64,000 nt of DNA from Elysia crispata (Eukaryota; Mollusca; Gastropoda; Plakobranchidae), in NCBI GenBank assembly GCA_033675545.1, contig JAWDGP010002535.1, positions 557,501-621,500 on the forward strand, read 5' to 3'. This document shows positions 34,301 to 61,013 of this stretch, in pieces. The position numbers and the translations under genes are program-made. The notes under the pieces were generated by a model. It was not told the origin of the DNA. It worked only from the letters and a program-made list of their open reading frames with translations, and did no database searches. Within the stretch, counting starts at the first letter, position 1. Each line of letters begins with the position of its first letter.

Positions 34301-36375
34301 CTTTAAACTAGGGTAGTAAAACTTGGCAAAACTCAAAGCCTATATGATTTTCTACACCTTGTAACTTGTTATAACACTGGAACATTTCTATTAATAAGGG
34401 GGCCTCTTTTGGTCACAATCATATTCGGCAGTAAGTTCTAAATGATTGTACTGCTCTATAACAAATTGAAGCCCAAAATGTCCCATTAAGTCAAAACATT
34501 CTGCAGCACTAAAGAACTGTATCACCCAATAACAACAGATATGAGGTTTATATATACAATTTTGTAAGGTGTGCTTTAAAAAGATTCTTAAGACAATTTT
34601 ACATCACATATATCATCACTTTTCAGTTTTTCACTTTCTTTCTTTTTAACTCAATCCCACCTATATCGCCCGCCATCGCTCGTATGGACCACTACATTGT
34701 GTACCTATATCGCCCGTTCACTTTCACTTTCTGACTGTCCACTTTCTTTCCTTATAATTACCGGAAATCTCGTGCAAACCTCATTTACGTTTAGAGGACA
34801 CTTTAGACTTTGTTTTTGTTAGTTCAGCTTCGTTTTGGGACTAAATTTAGATCTAAAAATCCGTTTGAAATTGACTGTTTTTGTCCGTAAATTCTAGGCC
34901 TAGGCTAGATCTAAACTTTTAGTTAGGATCAATGATCACTTGAATCATCTCAGGGATGCTATAGAAACCATTTATTTTGGTTATCGGCATGGTTATCCCT
35001 AAAATCAGCATAAAATAATGACCACTGTCCATTTGACATCGAGAGTCAGATTGTGATGTTGAGATGGTGGTGAAATGAGATGTTGATGGTGAAAAATTGA
35101 AATGGTGGTGGAGTCAGCCTGAAGTGAAGGAGAAGCCTTAAAAATTTGGTTTACTATCATGAAACATTGTTTTATTAAAAATTCAACACCTCTAGTTTTT
35201 AAAAAAATTTATTTCATAATTTTATCTTGTTTCGTTTGATTGTAATATTTTTTTTAAATGTATAGATCTATTTTTATGTACGGAGTTACATCCTTTCTCT
35301 TAGGGTCAGGGCTTTACCTAAGCTGGAGTTCTTTAGGTAGGATTGAGTTAATATAAGACATACTGCATGACTAAGATCTCAACGTCTGTGTTACTGATAG
35401 ATCTTTAATTTCTAGGTCTTGATATACTATCAATCGTTTACACAGACTTAAGAATAATCGGTATTAAACTATTTTTGTCTTTCTACTCCACACTACGTCC
35501 TGACATGTTTTCGGTAAATTTGCAGATGGCCATACTTTGTTTAAGCTTTAAAATTGCATGTTTTTTTATAAGTTTGATATGCTGAACGCGGTTATGAAGA
35601 TTTTATTCATCGCAAATAAATGCTTTTCAGGATATGTACGCATTTTAATGTTGCACTATTTCCTGATGTTTGCCCCAGTTGTGTATACCAGTGCTAATGT
35701 GTTTTTGTCTGCACCACTTAATCTTAACCCAAGGTAGCTATCCTCTACCCAGCACATGTATGCAAACAATATCAAAGCAAAGAACACTACTTTCTGATTG
35801 TAAAAATGAGGATATAGATCCCAAAGAGAGGTGTCTTCAATTGTCATAATTAACCCCATTTAATTGTTATGTACTTTACTAATTACATAATCGTGACTAA
35901 TTTGACCACCAAAAATGCATTAATCTAAGAAAAAAAAACACATAAAAAGAAGGAATTCTACGCGAGTTGGTCCAATATCTGTAAACCATGTTCTCTCTGT
36001 TGTTTTGTTATATGCAGCAAACAAATATTCTCTCCATTGCTACAATTTTTTTTCAGAAAGATTAGCTTGCAATGTTGAGATTTTAAATATTTTTCTTTGT
36101 TTTGTTTTTATTTTTTTTTAATGGAATTTGATCTAAAGATCTTGGTTATTTGGTTTAGCCTATGCCATGGTTCATTTTGTCGTTAAAAGCGAGTGCACTA
36201 AAAGTAAAAGAAAAACATCCTGGAAAGAATAAATAGATTTAGAAGACTCATATGAGGTTCTTGGTTTGGACGCACCGATTGGTATGTCCTCTTCATCAAC
36301 ATAAGGCGATGGTTTAGGTCTTTTTTCTGCTCTCCGCTTTGCCACAACGTTTGCATCTACACCAGAGGCCGCCAT
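25321..36375 (-). CDS. USP39: USP39 (SAD1-type), spliceosomal pseudo-deubiquitinase (15 coding exons, complete)
   Basis: Zinc-finger UBP plus USP-fold protein needed for U4/U6.U5 tri-snRNP and splicing (family knowledge). Minus-strand exons: 36375-36276, 33730-33670, 33306-33212, 32978-32842, 31869-31773, 30974-30919, 30327-30102, 29769-29624, 29051-29006, 28744-28650, 28237-28109, 27943-27882, 27345-27204, 26406-26320, 25506-25321. They sum to 1665 bases, 554 residues (human 565). Visible: start MAASG in strong context, ZnF-UBP (SCPYLDTINR, ACMVCGKYFQGRG, THAYTHS, HHVFLNL), USP core with RPPGD, LVQRFGEL, FKAHVSPHEMLQAVVLCSKK, FLSWFLNA, KNPTIVNFPIK, TYDLVANIVHDG and QMITLSESYIQ. The nucleophile position is Asp175 (NDYCNVVLQ) and the general-base His position is Asn456 (GNY), so it is predicted inactive, like the family. 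The intron after exon 11 uses a GC donor. The C-terminus has an acidic extension longer than in human. The exon 1 end (donor gtgcgt) is the least certain point; it is the one that keeps the phase. Confidence 0.94.
32149..32789. mobile_element. piggyBac-like MITE 1, TTAA-flanked, 641 bases, USP39 intron 4
   Basis: TTAA at 32145-32148 and 32790-32793 flanks an element whose ends are CTCACTCAGCACT and its exact reverse complement (13 bases). Inside are self-complementary words (GAGTATACTC and AAAACCGAGAATATTCGGTTTT-like hairpin, about 32167-32227) and a CTAGATCT cluster at about 32389-32428. No coding capacity. TTAA target duplication suggests piggyBac; Kolobok-type elements also use TTAA. The right end is 52 bases from the donor-side end of USP39 exon 4. 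Confidence 0.8.
34078..34170. repeat. degenerate trinucleotide repeat (AAT/AGT/AGC)
   Basis: Runs of AATAATAAT, AGTAGTAGTAGC, GTGGTGG and related triplets in USP39 intron 1. A small AGCAGCAGCAGCAACAG patch is at about 33920. No coding meaning. Confidence 0.8.
34650..35347. mobile_element. piggyBac-like MITE 2, TTAA-flanked, 698 bases, USP39 intron 1
   Basis: TTAA at 34646-34649 and 35348-35351 flanks an element starting CTCAATCCCACCTA and ending with the reverse complement of CTCAATCCTACCTA (one mismatch in 14). The left end carries a repeated ACCTATATCGCCCG word (about 34659 and 34702). Its ends resemble those of the element at 32149-32789 only in the first few bases, so it is a different family with the same target preference. 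No coding capacity. Confidence 0.75.
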
Positions 36376-36969
36376 GTTTAGTTTGGGTTAAGGAGTAACA
36401 GTTAAAGGTAATTCTCTTTAAATCTTATTTCATAAAATTGATGTTTTGTTAGCGTACAGATATCTTTTTTAATAGAAAAAAAAGAATGAAATAGTTTTTA
36501 ATAGCTTAGTATTATACAAATTCATTATTTAGTTGTTAAAATAATTTAATGTACAATTAATTACTCCCTTCAAGGGTAATAACTTCAATTTACAGCATGA
36601 CATAATTTACTTCATCGCTGAAACGGCAACAAAGATACCGACGGAGATAGAAAACAAAAAAACTGAGAATCCAAATAAGAATTAAATCTAGACCGCTTAC
36701 AACCGTAGTTCGCCGCTATAGATTTAGATTGAGCAAGAATCTGGATTGGATGGCAGTTATTCGGCTACGAGAAGCAGAAATGGTTTATGATTTTTAATTA
36801 ATAAATCTTGTACTCAGACTTTTTAACCATGCTGGATGTGAAATGACCACTGTTATAGATCTAGACTCGGTACCCTAGACTCTAGTTCTTGTTTAAAATG
36901 TAAAACCTTAAAATTAGATTTAGTTTCAAAGCGTTGTAACTTTAACAAGTTAAAATTCTAAGAATCCCA
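36376..36969. promoter_or_regulatory. head-to-head promoter region of USP39 and METAP1
   Basis: The 594 bases between the two divergent start codons must hold both promoters. The USP39 start codon lies in TAAACATGGCGGC (minus strand), a YY1-like word shared with the BMS1 leader. No TATA box at a convincing position. The METAP1 ATG has a weaker context (C at -3). Shared regulation is inference from geometry. Confidence 0.6.
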
Positions 36970-52772
<15,803 letters not shown>

Positions 52773-53240
52773 TGCAAAAGTGTTATCATCTAAATAATAA
52801 TTATGTTACACAGGTGTTTTTGTACTTTGCTGCTTGATATTTAGATTGATTTGTGAGATTAGCAATGGATTATAGCCTCTTTATAAATTATGCTACAGTT
52901 TACAGAACATATTTACAAAATTTCTCAGGATGTAAAGTCAATTTGTTTGAATTTGAGGCTGCTTTAACTTTTAAGTTAATCTACAATGAATTTTTTTCTT
53001 TTCGTGTAGCTACTTTTTGAATAGGACAAATATTTCTTCATCATAATTCAATATTGTCTGACCTGGAAGAATGCTGTGATTAAAATAAAAATTCTCAGAC
53101 TCCCTTGAGGCCTCTCTCTATCTCTTGGTTTGTTTTTTTTTGTTACTGTCTTTAATATTATAAATTGATCTTTGGTAAATGAACCCTGAATATTAAATTG
53201 TAGAGCAGTATATTAATAAACTGCTTTTGAATATTTGCAT
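52773..53240 (+). terminator. METAP1 3' UTR and polyadenylation signals
   Basis: After the TGA at 52770-52772, AATAAA occurs at 53084-53089 and again at 53215-53220. Either could be used. The first is followed within about 60 bases by T-rich and GT-containing sequence. Confidence 0.5.
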
Positions 53241-56200
53241 GATAAACTTAAATGCTGCAGATTAAAATGTGGATTTTATTTTTACATTCAGTTATGGTTT
53301 ACATTTTTTTGCCCCTATTATTTTTTATTTTAAATTTTTATTTAGTTTTAGTACTTTTGCAATTACATTGAGCAATTGATATCCGTTTCTTCTTAAGTTT
53401 TTCCTCTCTAGGGTAGTCTAGTTTAAAGAGACAAATGTTCGGCGTTCAAGGTTAGCACTTGAAAATTTTTTAAAAAGTCAGGTTATGCTAGTTGACATCA
53501 GCACTGAGGCTTGACTTGCTATTACCTAGATTTTAGGTCTTCCAAGATCACTCTCCTGGTAGATATGATTGGAGGTACACATATTGGTTACCGAGCATAC
53601 CTAATTTGGCTAGGCCTGGATCTAAAATCATCTAAGACCCTGAGAAAATACCTCTTGGGAGAGGGTGATTCAACTTGGCTAAACCTAGATTAGAGATCTT
53701 AGACCACTCAAGAAATATGTGCAAAGGAAAAGGTAATTTGAGATGCACTTGTTTGTTTGAGGCACTATTAATAGATGGGTAAGAGCTTCAAGATTTATCG
53801 TAGCACACGTTAAAGGCATTAACTCATCATTGGAAAACCATTTATTGGTACAGCCCTTGATCTAGGACTTGTATGAAAAAGATTATCTTTTTTTTTCCCT
53901 CCAATACTCTTAACATGTGAAGCAGAAAAACTTGACTAAAAATGTTATTCTCATACATCAAAATATTTATGAGGAACAGAAAATTTAGTGTTTGTGAATT
54001 ATTCTTGAATTCTATTTATTTCTACAAAAAGATTTTCACTCTTTTGTATATTTTATACCAAGGCAAAATACAAGTAATGACTCCTTTAGCGTTTCTCATG
54101 TGAAAAAAAAAAAAGAGTAAAGTTAAAACTTTTTTGTTGATATAAATATTATAAGTTAGCTGTCATAATTTGTGAAATGCTTTCAAATTTACACTTTTCA
54201 TAATGGGTATATTCAGCCTCTTCCCCACAAAAAATATCTTTCTGTGTCTTGGGATTTTTTTGTGTGGGTTTTTTTTCTTATTTTCAACAGGGAAGACTGA
54301 AGAGTTAAAGAAAAAATATCATGTGCCACCAATAAATCATTTTTTTCCATATTTAGGTATCTTAAACCCGGTTGATTAACACCACATGAGGTCAAACTAT
54401 TTTTTAGAACTAATGTAATAAAGTAGGTGTTATAAGACTGGCATTTAATTGTTTGATAGGCCTCAAACAATAAAAAAGTTTGGATAAATGAAGCTTTGAA
54501 AGTAACGTAACATGGTTATATGTAAGCCAGAGATAACATGAAATAGGAATATTCATTTGAAAGCTCACTATTTGTGCAGAGGAAAACCTCTTTATTTAAA
54601 GTAGTTTTTTATTAGAGCTGGAAAACGCCCCTGAAACATCAATAGTTATAGTTATACAGTTGTTCTAAAAACACTCCAGGTAAATGCACGCTTTGGTTAA
54701 ATACACGCTTATCAGTCTGATGGATTTTTTACTATCTAATGAATGTGCTCTAAACACACACTACATTGCCTAAACGCATGCTTTGAAATTAGTTATTACC
54801 AGTAAAATGGAAGAGAGAGACACACATAGAGGAATGTCTCTCAAGATCACACCACAAGGACTTTGGAGTTATGTCTCTTTGCAAGCTCTGCAAGCATAAT
54901 GCGCACCGTACAGTGAAACTGAAAGGACAGGGGCTGCATGATGAATCCCCCTGTGCACAATGGGATGGGCGATAGGCCTTGAGAATTGAAGGTACAGGTA
55001 GGCCATATGGAGGGTTAGGTAATGGCACAGGCAAGATATAAATTCACTGCCATAAAGATGTGTGGTCCATTAAAAAAAATATTGCATGCCTGTCAACATA
55101 ATTTGCTTCCCTTCTCCTCCTTGCACAATTGCAAGCCTCATGCCTGGAGTGTCAGTCTGTGCATGATGTTTATTCTTGCTTAGGATTTCATACCAATCAG
55201 CACATGAAATGTATATATAGCTCAACGCTGATTGTCCTTGTCTAACTTCTAGCCACACAGGGGGGGACAGATGGAATAATTGGTCATTTTTCAAACAACC
55301 AATCACACTTCATAGACGAGATAGGTCTAGTCTAGTACCGGTACAAACACAATATACAAAAATGTAAATTTTTTCTTAAGAATAACGCAAATTTCTCTTA
55401 AGTTCTACTTGTACTGTTGTAGGCCTAGCCCATAGCCCAGGAGAGATGGGATGGGTGGGCAGCGTTAACTTAAATCAACCAATCACAGACAAATGTCTAG
55501 CCTACACACAATGCACAGCATCTCTGAACTAGCTTTGGTCAGTTGTCCATCTACAATACTTTATAGCAAGCAAGGCATCAGTTGTACATATGTAACACCA
55601 CACATGAATTTTACATTTTTGGTCTTTTATGATTCTGTAAAAATAGCAGGTAATTTTGCAGTTTATTTTTTAGTTTCTAGCTTTACGCTGTAAATTACTG
55701 ATTGCAAAGTTATGAAGATGTAAACTACACCAGTGTATTTTTTGTCCATTGGTTTGCTTTGAGGTAGTAAATTATCACCGTGGACTATGTTTTATAAAAA
55801 AAAATGCTTAATGGTCTATAATAAAACCTTCAGTATTAACCTGATGTGATTTCCCAATAAAATCTGATAATTTTGCTCTTTATTTGACGTTTCTAGCTTC
55901 ACGGAAAGAAAAAATCATTAAATGATTTGTTGATCATCAGAATCATTTTTGGCTCTCTTCTATCAAAGATATTCCTGTTGTGATTGAAACGCATGCTTTA
56001 TTATTAAATTCATGTGATGTTACAATAATAGCTGAAAACTTTACAGTTTATTTGAAGGTCCTAACTGAGTAATTCCTATTATAGGTAGCAAATTTATGAA
56101 CAAGTAAAACATTTTTACAATGGCATCTACATTTAATTTACCGAGTCAGGGGCATGGCACTTGACCAGTTGGTAAATTATCTAAAGTGATGAATCAGAGC

Positions 56201-58144
56201 AACAGGAAATTAAATATTATAAGCCGAAGACAATGGTCTTCATTGGCTTATTTACATTGTGTGATACCATACGCTCATATGTCAAGCCCCTCTGTAAAAG
56301 AGCGAGTTGTATCTTCTCAATAAATTTACGTAATAAACATTTTGGAAGAGCAGCCAACGTCAACATGGCACTCTTCATAATTATATTGTGTTCATTTTAG
56401 ATTTTCAACCAATGTTACAGTCATCTTCAAATTCAATTCTTTGTACATGTTTTCCATCTACTGTCGGTGAGGTCCGAAGTATGGGCCATGTGTTAGGATC
56501 CATATCAGCTTCTCGGCATGAGGTAGCCCCTTGGTTTGGGACCCACATCAGCTTGAGAATTTGTTAGCTTTTAATCGATGTCGTAAAAAATCCTAGTGTA
56601 CTTTATATTATAATTTGTTGTGGATAATTCTATTTAGTATTTTGTTTCAAAATAGTATAAGTGCTAAATAAAGATATAGGACAATGATGCATTTTTTTGG
56701 CTGGTGTATCTGCTTACTAAATTTGTCCCTCCCCCTTCCCTCCGAAAAAGTGGGGTACCTGCTATGGATGAACTTGAGGTCTTAGTTTTGGAAATTGGAG
56801 TATGTGAAAAGGGGGATAAGTGAGTTTGTTTCTTTGATGCTTGTTGATTCCGTTGCGTTTGTATTACATGTAGATGAAAGACGCTTATGACACTGACTTA
56901 ATGGGCCATCCTGATTGATTCAATCAAGAGCTTTGTTTTATGGATCATGATTGGTGCAAAATAGCACATAGTTATTGGATTAGTCATTGTTCAAAGCCTG
57001 ATATATACTGGCAAACAAAAGGAAGTTGTGATTAGCTTTATACATAAAATTTGTCTTGAGTTCTTGACACTATTTTATCTAAGTCCTTTACCCCAACTTT
57101 TCTTATACAACACAAATAAAAATAAAAAAAAATAACAAGCACAAAGAGTAAACATCAGTTTCAGAAAATGTATACTTTTATAGGTGTCCATAATTTTTAG
57201 AGCATCAAAAAAGCATATCAATTCTTACTCCTAGATATTGTTTGATTTTCACACGACTGGACCCGTTAGTGCACCGAGCACATGCTGTCGAAACTGTTAC
57301 AGACTTGGCACTCTCACCCTGGCAAATCAGTTGGCGCTTTACCCGAGCCATTTTAACATTTTGCCGATGACTGTTCAGCGACAGGTAGGCTTACGAGGAG
57401 GAAAGAACAGGAACTGTAGCATCAATTTTGTTACTGTTACTAGGCCTAGACATGGGTTCATCCAATCTCACACTCACAGGTTATGCAAAGACAACACACC
57501 TTGTAAAAGTTGTATTTCTCACGATCGTACTTGATAACTTGCTGGCACATGGTCTAACAGTAACAAACTAACATGAGTTGGAGGAGAGAATGTTCATTTT
57601 TATTGGCTAAAAGAAGTGAAAACAGGAACACTTTTTTCCACCACATAAAACATTTGACTAATTTGAAAATCAAACTATGTGCAAGAGCTTATATAAATAA
57701 TATAAGGTGCGCTGACCCAGCAAAAGAAATCAACTGGAGTGAATATCTACATAAGTGGCGTCCAGTGTAGGGCCTATAATAGTATAATAAACAATAATCA
57801 CTGCAGGCAGAGACTAGCTGAATGGGGGCATCCTGAAGGCATCGCAAAACCCAGGCCAGGATATATGCCATAATCTTGTGCATTTGAGAGATCCATGTTA
57901 AACTATAGTGTGCTGGAGTACAAATGATAAAGAATGTCTTGCATCAAGGTAGGATGGTTCTCCTTTTAAGTACACCAAATTATTATTAATGAATTATCTT
58001 TAAATGGAAGCAAATTAACTTCTGTTGGCTTAAGTTTTGTCAATATTTATACATGTATCAGTTCATCCAATTCGTTGGTTTCTTTTGTTTGCTACAAATC
58101 TAATTAATCATTTTTATCCCACAGAATTTATCTCATTGAAATTA

Positions 58145-58190
<46 letters not shown>

Positions 58191-58347
58191 TATACATGTC
58201 AAAACATTACTTAATCTGTTATTTTATGAATGAGAAAAGGAAAGGTTATTAGACTTCAGCAAAAAAAGCAATAAAAAATACAAATGATGGACACCCTTTT
58301 TCACAATCATGCTCATTTTATGCATGAATAAGATTCATCAATCAAGG
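53240..58347. other. intergenic region without recognised genes
   Basis: About 5 kb of AT-rich DNA between METAP1 and the TTA-flanked transposon. Open frames here (for example 57238-57534 plus strand, 98 codons; 54789-55034 minus strand) have no recognisable motifs, no supporting splice structure and no codon pattern that would argue for coding. A (TA)n run lies at about 58150-58190. Segment 54810-55310 is less AT-rich and may be an old repeat, but I could not identify it. Confidence 0.55.
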
Positions 58348-58774
58348 TTAGGGGCTGTTCAAATATGATATCACGCATGGAGGGGGGGTCTACAAAAATG
58401 TGAGGAAGTGTGAGGAAAGGAGGTGGGGGTCTCATGGAAAAGTGATATCACACCTTTTAGCCTATTACAGTATTAGAAATAGATCGATATATAACTATGA
58501 TTTTTTTAAAACAATTCAAACTAACTTTCATTTATCTTCTTTAATACATTCCAGATCTATATTATTTCCTTCCAGATTATCACAAATTTGGTAGCCAACA
58601 GAGGCCATAATTCCCCAAATTTGGGGACTTTGGCCCAGAAAGAGCCAAATTGGCATCCCTGCCTGTCAGACAAAGGGGAAGTCACTCTGCCCCCAATTTT
58701 TGTTTATGAGAAATTAGTAGTCTTATCAAGAAATGATTAGGCCTAGATAGATCTATAAAAATTTAGATTTCACA

Positions 58775-60768
58775 ATGGATGGTGTCAATAAACTCTATCA
58801 TGATTTTTTCAAGGCCTTCACTGAGGTACATAGTACAACAAGTGGAACAGAGGTACAAAGAAGGGCGAATGAAAAATGTGCGCAGCTGAAGGTCCAGGTC
58901 AAGGTGGGAGACATAGGGCCATACAATGAGGAGATGACCAAACTTAAACATAAAAAAGGCACCATCAAAGCCAAGTCATCTATTACATCATTTTTTGCAC
59001 AACAGTCAAGCACAAAAAAAGCTAGATCTGGTGATCCTGATCCTAAGCCTACAGACGCCGACACCACCAGCACAAGAAGACCCTTCTCCTGGCCCTAGTC
59101 ATGGGCAAGAAGAGAAACCTAAGCCTAATGAAAATCCATGTAAATCTCGTCGGACGACAGCCCAGGACAGCCTTATGCGGAGATTAATGAACTGCGGGCA
59201 TGTATTTTACATCTTTAAGCTACACCAATTATAAGTATATAACGAAGGATGTTACAGATTCATTAAAATCCAAGAAAAAGGATCTTGAGAAAAAAGAAAG
59301 CAAGCTGAAAGCCCTGAAAGCTGGAGTGAAAAGGAGTCAGACATTATACAACAAGAAAAAGGACATGCTTAAAAAAGCTGCAGAGAAGTTGGAGGAGGAC
59401 AAAGAATTGGAAAGGTAGGCCTACACACATTTTTTCATATTTTTTCACTTTGAAAATCATTTAAAAACCTAAATTATTTACTAACACTAGTAGATAGCCC
59501 ACAAATTCGCTGGTTGCACAAAATAGAAAAACAAAGAAAAATGAAATAAATAAATACGAAAAAAAAAATAAAGGACAGACACCGGAAAAAAAGCCATAGT
59601 AGATGTGAGTCTGTATTGCATTCCTAGCCTTTGCAAATGACTGAAGTGAATTAAAACTAAAACTGCTGTAAAATTTAATCAAAAGTGGAGGAAATTATTC
59701 TTTGATAGATATAGACAATTTACCGGAATATAAATATCTAAATTAAAAGATTAATGTGTGAATGAGACCTTGAGAAGTTTTGCAAATCCTGAAGTTGGTA
59801 GGCCAGCAATAGATGAGACCCAATCAGGGGTGATCGACTGCCTTAAGAAAATTGTTGAATCAAACTTGGCTGGGACAGACAGTAGAAGGAGATATTGTTG
59901 CTTTTTCTTAGATGCGGCAACACAAACTGCTGCCATCCCTGGCTGACAAACTGGCCTGAGGTGATACCAGGCAGATTCCTGCCTCCTCCCAAGTAGGTTG
60001 TGAGGGGAGCATCTGGTCAAGCATCCTACCGCCATCAGCAGAGCCAAAGAGAAGTGCCAGGTGGATGAACTTGAAGAAAACCTTGCCCTGACAACCTTGA
60101 AGGTTCCAGGTGAAATTATAATAATAATAATAAAGACACTTACTATGCGCTTTTCACAAAAGTCTCAAAGCGCTACAACACTATGTCTACAGCAGCCTAA
60201 CACAAACACTCACTCAAACAGTCGTACTAACACCAAAGATCTTGGTACACTCTTGCCTTGTGAGATAGCTTTGGGAGGATGACCATGGGCTTCTTGTTGG
60301 TACATAGTCTTAAACTAGATCTTGGACATTATAGTTGTATTTCTTACATTTTTTTATTTACATATGATTATTTTTTCAAGTGCTTGATATTCTCATTCTA
60401 GGTGCTTTTTGGTGCATGATCATACATCTTTTTTTCTTATAAACTAGAAAGTATTTTAAAATAATTTTTATTCATCAGGTTATGAAGACACTGACATGCC
60501 ATTTGATGCCTTTTGCCCATCGCTGGTAAAGAAGGGGACACTGGCGAGGAGATGCTGCAGTACCTGCGGGCAGTACTTTCCCAGTATTGCAGCAAAGACC
60601 CGCCACCAAGCTGCACATTCTGCTGCTGAGGTTGTGCCTGCTCAAGAAGATCAAGATGAAGATGAAAAATCCTTGGGCATAGATGCTTCTGAAGAGGAAG
60701 ACGCTCCTGCTCTTATCTACAAGAACATATTTGAAATAATGCGCGGGCCACTTGTATTAGATGAATAA
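58775..60768 (+). pseudogene. degenerate transposon-borne gene: PIP-box-like motif, coiled coil and C2H2-like block
   Basis: Inside the 58351-61010 element. Part 1 (58775-59097) starts MDGVNKLYHDFFKAF and carries KSSITSFF (58973-58996), which fits a PCNA-interacting-protein box except for Lys in place of Gln, followed by STKKAR. A shift near 59055 leads to a Pro/Lys-rich stretch. Part 2 (about 59233-59415) is a Lys/Glu-rich coiled coil (SKKKDLEKKESKLKALKAG). Part 3 (59758-59900) reads NPEVGRPAIDETQSGV and SNLAGTDSRRR. After more shifts comes GRFLPPP (about 59970). Part 4 (60496-60768) reads MPFDAFCPSLVKK, then CCSTCGQYFPSIAAKTRHQ and an acidic tail. I recall uncharacterised multi-copy invertebrate proteins with GRP, RFLPPP and CPS...C..CG blocks in this order, with several hundred residues between the first two; here only some tens of bases separate them. 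It is therefore read as an internally deleted, inactive copy. Introns could explain some breaks. Confidence 0.6.
60115..60290 (+). repeat. short dispersed repeat nested inside the TTA-flanked transposon
   Basis: An ATA triplet run (60116-60133) followed by CTTACTATGCGCTTTTCAC, then CTCAAAGCGCTACA and an ACACAAACACTCACTCAAAC tail. The core matches the module at 24120-24260 (GCTCAAAGTGCTTTACA). It interrupts the host element between the RFLPPP and CPSL blocks, so it inserted later. Confidence 0.55.
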
Positions 60769-61013
60769 TTTTTTTTTCAATACTTGTATTTTGTCAGCTT
60801 TTGCCTTTTGTCTCTAATTAAATTGTCTCAGCTATTTCTATGCAAAATATGTCTTTGTAACTTTAATTTATCAATGCATTTTTTTATTTCGAAGTAGTCT
60901 AACATTTAACATATATGTGTCCTATGTGTCGAATGTGTGATATCACAGGGAGGGGGGGGGGGGTGCTGAAAATCTCCCCAAAAAGTGTGATATCATATTT
61001 GAACAGCCCCTTA

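Larger units (their letters stand above)
58351..61010 (+). mobile_element. 2.66-kb TIR DNA transposon with TTA target duplication (PIF/Harbinger-like by its ends)
   Basis: The first 24 bases (58351-58374, beginning GGGGCTGTTCAAAT) are the exact reverse complement of the last 24 (60987-61010). TTA lies immediately outside both ends (58348-58350 and 61011-61013). Next to each end is a G-rich run and a copy of GTGATATCAC. A 3-base TTA duplication with G-rich ends is the habit of PIF/Harbinger elements (family knowledge), but no Harbinger DDE transposase or Myb-like partner is visible, so the superfamily stays open. The element carries a broken reading frame described separately, and a nested short repeat at 60115-60290. 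Confidence 0.88.

Noticed and set aside
36172..36275. Longer first exon for USP39 (frame continues to 36172)
   Set aside because: Donors further along give the wrong phase with exon 2; the gtgcgt donor after 36276 gives the right phase and a sensible join.
57238..57534. 98-codon plus-strand frame with several Cys residues
   Set aside because: The Cys pattern does not fit a known zinc-finger spacing; no splice partners or homologous family recognised.
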